DNA of 38,782 nucleotides from NCBI GenBank assembly GCA_028284605.1, contig JANQRL010000006.1, forward strand, positions 1 through 38,782, given 5' to 3'. The first letter of the stretch is position 1, and each line of letters opens with the position of its first letter. Positions 34,695 through 38,782 of the stretch are shown here, piece after piece. The notes under the pieces were generated by a model. That model had not been told where the DNA came from. It was given only the letters and a program-made list of their open reading frames with translations, and did not search any database. A program made the translations under genes and the position numbers. This DNA comes from Paracoccaceae bacterium. GTDB taxonomy: Bacteria; Pseudomonadota; Alphaproteobacteria; Rhodobacterales; Rhodobacteraceae.

Positions 34695-35468
34695 CTATTC
34701 CCGCTGGCCGAAGAGTTGCAGCAGGAACATGAACATGTTGATGAAGTCTAGGTAGAGGTTCAGCGCGCCCATGATCGCGGCCTTGCCGAGCCATTCCTGA
34801 TCCCCGTGCATCGCATGGGCGAGATAGGTGTTCTTGATGTTCTGGGTGTCGTAGGCCGTCAGCCCCGCGAAGATCAGCACACCGAGGATCGAGATCGCGA
34901 ACATCACCGCCGGCGATTGCAGGAAGATGTTCACCACCATCGCCACGATCAGGCCGATCACGCCCATGATCAGGAACGATCCCCAGCCCGAGATGTCCTT
35001 CTTCGTCGTGTAGCCCCAGAGGCTGAGCCCGGCGAAGGCGATCGCCGTGATCAGGAAGACCTGCACGATCGAGAACGAGGTGAAGACCACGAAGATCCAG
35101 CTGATCGACAGGCCCATCAGCGCCGCGAAGGCGTAGAAGAAGGTCTGCGCGCCGGCGGCGGACAGCCGGTTGACCATCGCCCCGAAGGCAAAGACCATGA
35201 TCAGCGGCAGGAACATCACCACCCAGCGCAGCGGCGAGGTGTAGAGCGCGGCGCCGAAATCGGTGAGGTACTGGCCTTCGCGGATCATGCCCGCGGCGGC
35301 GGACGGATCGGCCGTGGTGGCCAGCCCGTTGATCGCCCAGGCGGCGAGCGCCGTGATCACCATGCCGATCGACATGGTGCCGTAGACCTTGTTCATGTGG
35401 GCGCGGAGCCCTTCGTCGATCTCAGCGGTGCGAATGCCCGTGCTCTGGATCGTCTGGTAGTCAGCCAT
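34695..35468 (-). CDS. Bax inhibitor-1 / YccA family membrane protein
   Basis: A 257-residue seven-transmembrane protein of the BI-1/YccA family. It begins MADYQTIQSTGIRTAEIDEG, has the family VYGTMSIGMVITALAAW region, and ends with TAYDTQNIK and the acidic EWLGKAAIMGALNLYLDFIN stretch. Family members modulate FtsH proteolysis or calcium leak. The ATG at 35468 has GGAGGG about five bases upstream; the frame upstream to 35561 is not conserved. A strong terminator is at 34651-34670. Confidence 0.93.
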   Translation of the reverse strand: MADYQTIQSTGIRTAEIDEGLRAHMNKVYGTMSIGMVITALAAWAINGLATTADPSAAAGMIREGQYLTDFGAALYTSPLRWVVMFLPLIMVFAFGAMVNRLSAAGAQTFFYAFAALMGLSISWIFVVFTSFSIVQVFLITAIAFAGLSLWGYTTKKDISGWGSFLIMGVIGLIVAMVVNIFLQSPAVMFAISILGVLIFAGLTAYDTQNIKNTYLAHAMHGDQEWLGKAAIMGALNLYLDFINMFMFLLQLFGQRE

Positions 35469-35621
35469 TGAAACCCTCCAAGGTTGAACCGGATTGGCCC
35501 CGCGCGGCGGCCGCGCGAGGTCCTTGGAGCAAGATATTGGCCGGTGCGACCTGATTTTCAAGGATTTCCGACGCTGCCGGGCGGAATTCCGAGCGAATCT
35601 CGCGGGATTGTCGCAAACCCT

Positions 35622-35837
35622 TCAGCGGCGCCAGTTCTGCGGCGCGTCCCAGACCGGGCGGGCGGCCTCCCGGTATACCTGTTCACGGGTCAGGCCGAGA
35701 TCGTCCAGGGTCCGGTCGTCGAGCCGGGCGAGCGCCCGGCGCTGGCGCCAGAGGGCCAGATATTCGGCGAGGCCGGGGCGCCGGTGACGGGGGAACCGCG
35801 GCGTGCCGAGAAGGGCGAGATCTTGGGGCATGGACAT
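35622..35837 (-). CDS. DUF1127 (YjiS-like) small protein
   Basis: A 71-residue protein ending in the DUF1127 helix, LARLDDRTLDDLGLTREQVYREA, preceded by a Pro/Arg-rich part. DUF1127 proteins in alphaproteobacteria are often small, Arg-rich, stress- or RNA-linked proteins; the function here is unknown. ATGs at 35837 and 35831 are two codons apart. Divergent from the LysR gene, with repeated TGATATATG motifs in the gap. Confidence 0.82.
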   Translation of the reverse strand: MSMPQDLALLGTPRFPRHRRPGLAEYLALWRQRRALARLDDRTLDDLGLTREQVYREAARPVWDAPQNWRR

Positions 35838-35876
35838 CTCTTCATTCCTCTCGTTTGGTGATGCGTTTGCTGCTCG

Positions 35877-35895
35877 ATATCAGGATGATTGATAT
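35877..35895. promoter_or_regulatory. LysR-type dyad and repeated TGATATATG in divergent promoter
   Basis: ATATCA (35877-35882) and TGATAT (35890-35895) form a perfect six-base dyad around seven bases, a T-N11-A-type LysR site. A second TGATATATG (35955-35963) repeats the right-hand part (35890-35898) and ends over the LysR ATG, so the regulator could block its own translation start region. The gap is less GC-rich than the surroundings. Binding by the adjacent LysR is inferred. Confidence 0.6.
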
Positions 35896-35960
35896 ATGGC
35901 GCAGTCTATGCCATCTTGGAAACGAATGTTTGTGGTCCGTAACATCAGAAAGCGTGATAT

Positions 35961-36842
35961 ATGCCCCGCAACCTCGACCTGACCGCCTTGCGCTCCTTCA
36001 CCGCCGTCGCCGAGGCTGGCGGCGTGACCCGGGCGGCCGGGCTCCTGAACCTCACGCAATCCGCGGTCTCGATGCAGCTCAAGCGACTGGAGGAGAGTCT
36101 CGACACCCAGCTTCTCGACCGCTCCGGTCGGACCGTGGCGCTCACTGCGGCGGGGGAGCAGCTGCTCAGTCATGCCCGACGGATGCTGGCGCTGAATGAT
36201 GAGATCTGCCAGCGCCTCACCTCGTCGGAGTATGAGGGCGAGATCGTGCTCGGGGTCCCGCACGACATCGTCTACCCGGCGATCCCCGTGGTCCTGCAAC
36301 GGTTCGCGAAGGATTATCCGCGGATGAAGGTGCAGCTCCGCTCGTCCTTTACCCGCGACCTGAAATCGGTCTTCGCCCGGGGCGAGGCGGATGTGATCCT
36401 GACGACGGAAGACGAGTGCGATGCCGGCGGCGAGACCGTCGCGGTGCGACGGCTTGTCTGGGTCGGCGCGCCGGGCGGGCAGGCCTGGCGGCAGCGCCCG
36501 CTGCGGCTCGCCTTCGAGGACAAGTGCATCTTCCGCGCCAGCGTGCAGCGCCGGCTCGACGATGCCGGCATCCCCTGGGAGATGGCGGTGGAGAGCGACT
36601 TCACCCGCACCATCGAGGCGACGGTGAGCGCCGATCTGGGTGTTCATGCGATGCTCGAAGGCGCCGAGCCGCCCTATTTCTCGGTGATCCCCCATGGCGG
36701 CGCGCTGCCGGAACTGCGCGAGATCAACGTCAATCTCTATCACGCCGATTTCCGGGCGGCGGACGCGATCCGCGATCTGGTGGCGCTGATCCGCGCGGCC
36801 TTTGCCGGTGCGCCGCTCCAGGTGCCGCGGCTGGCGGGGTAG
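35961..36842 (+). CDS. LysR family transcriptional regulator
   Basis: A 293-residue LysR protein. The winged HTH is at about 1-65 (LDLTALRSFTAVAEAGGVTR and LNLTQSAVSMQLKRLEESL), and a periplasmic-binding-like effector domain follows from about 92 (IVLGVPHDIVYPAIPVVLQRF). The N-terminus is complete and the start is the ATG at 35961. It is divergent from a DUF1127 gene, the likely target by position. The effector is unknown. It converges with the nuclease gene. Confidence 0.9.
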   Translation: MPRNLDLTALRSFTAVAEAGGVTRAAGLLNLTQSAVSMQLKRLEESLDTQLLDRSGRTVALTAAGEQLLSHARRMLALNDEICQRLTSSEYEGEIVLGVPHDIVYPAIPVVLQRFAKDYPRMKVQLRSSFTRDLKSVFARGEADVILTTEDECDAGGETVAVRRLVWVGAPGGQAWRQRPLRLAFEDKCIFRASVQRRLDDAGIPWEMAVESDFTRTIEATVSADLGVHAMLEGAEPPYFSVIPHGGALPELREINVNLYHADFRAADAIRDLVALIRAAFAGAPLQVPRLAG

Positions 36843-36862
36843 TCGGCCATGGTCAGGTTGCG

Positions 36863-37417
36863 CTAGCCGTGGCGCCGGGCGTCGTACCGCCCCTTCTGCT
36901 TGGCGTCGGCGCGCCATAGCTTCCTGCGAATCCCCTCGGGTTCGAGATGGCGGTAGCGCCCGCCGGAATATTTCGGCCAGTCGATGGCCAGGCCCATCCG
37001 CACCAGTTCCGCCGCCAGATCCCGGCCGTCCGGCAGGGAGCAGATCGCGACAACGCGGTCATAGGTGGTGTCTGGCTGGAGTTCCGCGGTGATGACCTTC
37101 CCCTTGCAAAGCTCGATCATCGCCGATTTCGACTTGCGGCCCCAGGGATGATTGAGTTCGGGCGCGTCGATCCCGGCGAGCCGAATGTGAACCCGGTCGA
37201 TGACGATCGTGTCGCCGTCGATGACCCAGCACCTGCCTTTCAGGACCCGGGCATGCTGAGGCTCCGAGTATCGTCCCGGCCGTGGGGGTGCAGGGTGGCG
37301 CCGCACCCGCCGGAAGTCAGTGGTGCGGTCTTGGTCGGGCCCGTCCGGCGGCGAGGAGATCAACGCAATAGCGATCCAAATCGCGCCGGCCAGGATGGTC
37401 AGGAGGAGGAGTTCCAT
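36863..37417 (-). CDS. Membrane-anchored staphylococcal-nuclease-like protein
   Basis: A 184-residue protein with one N-terminal transmembrane segment (about 3-22) and a periplasmic SNase domain (about 55-184). The calcium and catalytic residues match the family: VIDGDT (D67, D69, T70), R79 in VHIRLAG, D84 and E87 in GIDAPE, and R121 in YDRVVAI. It would cleave DNA or RNA with calcium outside the membrane. The ATG at 37417 is preferred over the longer frame to 37477. A short C-terminal helix pair is present. It stands alone between LysR and VOC genes. Confidence 0.88.
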   Translation of the reverse strand: MELLLLTILAGAIWIAIALISSPPDGPDQDRTTDFRRVRRHPAPPRPGRYSEPQHARVLKGRCWVIDGDTIVIDRVHIRLAGIDAPELNHPWGRKSKSAMIELCKGKVITAELQPDTTYDRVVAICSLPDGRDLAAELVRMGLAIDWPKYSGGRYRHLEPEGIRRKLWRADAKQKGRYDARRHG

Positions 37418-37576
37418 CCGCGCACTCAATCGATCCCGAATGCGAGGATAGGGGATGCGGCGGCACCCGATCAACACTCCGATCGGCGCCGAGCATCCGG
37501 GATGCCCTGAAGCCGCTGGCCGAAACCGCGGGCGCAGGAGGCGGCACGGGCGTCCCCGTCGGGCGGCTGAGCGCCG

Positions 37577-38563
37577 TCAGAGCCCCGGATAGACCAGGCT
37601 CAGAACGCCGAGCAGGGCGAAGACGGCCAGGGTCGTCCAGAAGAGGGTGGGTCTGCGGTCCTGTTCGATGATCTCGAAGAGGAACGTGGCCCGGTCGCGC
37701 AGGGCCATGACGATCCAGATCGCGAAGAAGACCGTCGTGATCCAGCCCCAGCCCGTCGCGAGGGCCAGGGCGATCAGGCCGAGGGCGATCCAGGCGCGCC
37801 AGGGTGGACTAACGGACGAAGATGCGGAGAGTGTCACGCCGGCAGAGGCCGCCGCACCATCCTCGAGCAGCAGGAACGCCGCCTGATCGGGATCGCGGGC
37901 CATGACGGCGGCGCCTTCGGGCAGGGTGAGTTCCGTCTCCACAGAGCCACCGAGCTCTGGCAGGCGGGCCGTACTGCCGCGGGCGCCCTGAAACAGGACG
38001 GCCCAGAACTGTTCCTTGCCGCGGACCCGCTCGTCCGGAATCTCGTGGAGATGGGCCGGCGTCCGGCCGCCGGCCTCGATCATGCGGGTGCCGCCCCGGT
38101 CCTCGCCGAACCGCCAGTCGAAGAGCGCGGTGTAGAATGGCATCACGGCGGCGGCGTCGGAGACGACGAGGGTGTGGCCGAGCCGGTTGCCCCGTCCCTC
38201 CAGCGCGTCGCCCTCATAGATTGTGAACCCGGCGCCGAGGGGATCGCGGATCAGCGCGAACCGGCCGCCGCCGTCGAAGGGCAGCGGGCCGACCTCGACC
38301 TTGCCGCCCAGGGCCGTGGCCGTCTCGACCGCCGCGTCCGCGTCGCGCACGCCGATATAGGACATCCAGAAACTGGGCAGGCCCATATCCTGGAATTTCT
38401 GCGGCATCTCGAAGATCGCGGCGACCGGGGCGGTGCCGGCGGTCGCCATGGCGTAGTCGTCGCCGGAGAAGCGCCAGCCGAAGAGATCCGTGTAGAAGGG
38501 TCGGGTCTCCTTTGGTCGATAGCTCGAAAGATCGCACCAGAGAAACTGCCCGTGCCGCGCCAT
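37577..38563 (-). CDS. Two VOC domains fused to a C-terminal membrane domain
   Basis: A 328-residue fusion. Two VOC (glyoxalase/bleomycin) domains occupy about 5-118 (HGQFLWCDLSSYRPKETRPF, FYTDLFGWRF) and 125-235 (GHTLVVSDAAAVMPFYTALF). Three hydrophobic segments follow (about 257-288 as a hairpin and 307-325). The tandem VOC half resembles the common YKOI/CFP30-type proteins; the added membrane tail is the unusual part. Metal-ligand positions appear partly changed, so catalysis is not certain. The ATG at 38563 is at the usual family start. Array D lies upstream. Confidence 0.85.
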   Translation of the reverse strand: MARHGQFLWCDLSSYRPKETRPFYTDLFGWRFSGDDYAMATAGTAPVAAIFEMPQKFQDMGLPSFWMSYIGVRDADAAVETATALGGKVEVGPLPFDGGGRFALIRDPLGAGFTIYEGDALEGRGNRLGHTLVVSDAAAVMPFYTALFDWRFGEDRGGTRMIEAGGRTPAHLHEIPDERVRGKEQFWAVLFQGARGSTARLPELGGSVETELTLPEGAAVMARDPDQAAFLLLEDGAAASAGVTLSASSSVSPPWRAWIALGLIALALATGWGWITTVFFAIWIVMALRDRATFLFEIIEQDRRPTLFWTTLAVFALLGVLSLVYPGL

Positions 38564-38656
38564 GGTCGTTCCTTTCTCCCCGGGGCCAGCCTTGCCGGTC
38601 GGCAGCGGCTTTGCAAGATCGCCCCCGGACCACCGGGCGCGGCGGCGGGACCGGGC

Positions 38657-38770
38657 AAGGCGCGTCGACGCGCCTTACGGAAGCGCCGTCGACGGCGCTT
38701 GGTCGCGCCGCGTCGACGCGGCGCCCGACGCGCTTGCGCAAGCGCGTCCCACGGCCCGTCGACGGGCCGT
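38657..38770. repeat. Five-palindrome array, family 1 (copy D)
   Basis: All five units are present and perfect: P1 38657-38676 (arm AAGGCGCGTC), P2 38681-38700 (AAGCGCCGTC), P3 38705-38724 (GCGCCGCGTC), P4 38727-38748 (22 bases, arms GACGCGCTTGC) and P5 38751-38770 (ACGGCCCGTC). The starts are about 24, 24, 23 and 23 bases apart. P4 has the centre GCGC where copies B and C have TCGA; both halves changed together. It lies upstream of the VOC-fusion gene and runs to within 12 bases of the window end, so it may continue beyond. Confidence 0.92.
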
Positions 38771-38782
38771 CCCGCACCGGCT

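Overview
This is a very GC-rich chromosomal window from an alphaproteobacterium, most likely a Rhodobacterales/Rhodobacteraceae-type bacterium. The assignment rests on gene content (methylmalonyl-CoA epimerase next to a DUF1467 protein, DUF6455, DUF2927, a DUF1127 protein, a ceramidase-family membrane protein, LctP, a two-VOC protein), on frequent GTG starts and 4-base ATGA/GTGA gene overlaps, and on FNR-type boxes. No database search was run; family names come from reading motifs.

Layout. 0-9.6 kb: housekeeping and metabolic genes (response regulator, mce, DUF1467, EI24/CysZ-like protein, nitroreductase, HDAC-like amidohydrolase, M48 lipoprotein, hemolysin III, DUF6455, dtd, fructokinase). 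9.6-10 kb: Hsp20 behind an FNR-like box. 10.1-19.8 kb: an envelope-stress-like gene set on the minus strand (two-TM small protein, XpaC, TelA, DUF2927 lipoprotein, DUF4241-like secreted protein, LctP permease, SPFH-GYF protein, zinc-ribbon membrane protein). A 1.9 kb scar between the last two genes holds decayed IS3 and IS5 transposase remnants and a less GC-rich orphan lipoprotein. 19.9-25 kb: rluB, tadA, an Rrf2/NsrR-like regulator with an FNR box, a metallo-beta-lactamase-fold hydrolase, ceramidase, TetR and small membrane proteins. 25.1-28.8 kb: gatC-gatA, a lipoprotein, an AmpD-like amidase and the RNase P RNA. 28.9-30.5 kb: a divergent TetR/hydrolase pair with a double operator. 30.7-38.8 kb: ppsA, rpmG, GNAT, Bax-inhibitor family protein, DUF1127/LysR pair, anchored nuclease and the VOC-VOC-TM protein.

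The most unusual structure is a family of dispersed, non-coding palindrome arrays. Three loci (3486-3600, 7935-8026, 38657-38770) carry a string of mostly perfect ~20-bp palindromes set at a ~24-bp period. The palindromes within an array differ from one another, but their order (P1-P2-P3-P4-P5) is the same at all three loci; the middle copy lacks P3. Copies differ by paired changes that keep the symmetry. A second family, an adjacent pair of palindromes, occurs three times (3-45, 34409-34451, 34512-34554), again with paired changes. Neither has the T-tract of a standard terminator, and no linked transposase or RNA-guided gene is seen. They sit at gene ends, including two convergent gene junctions.
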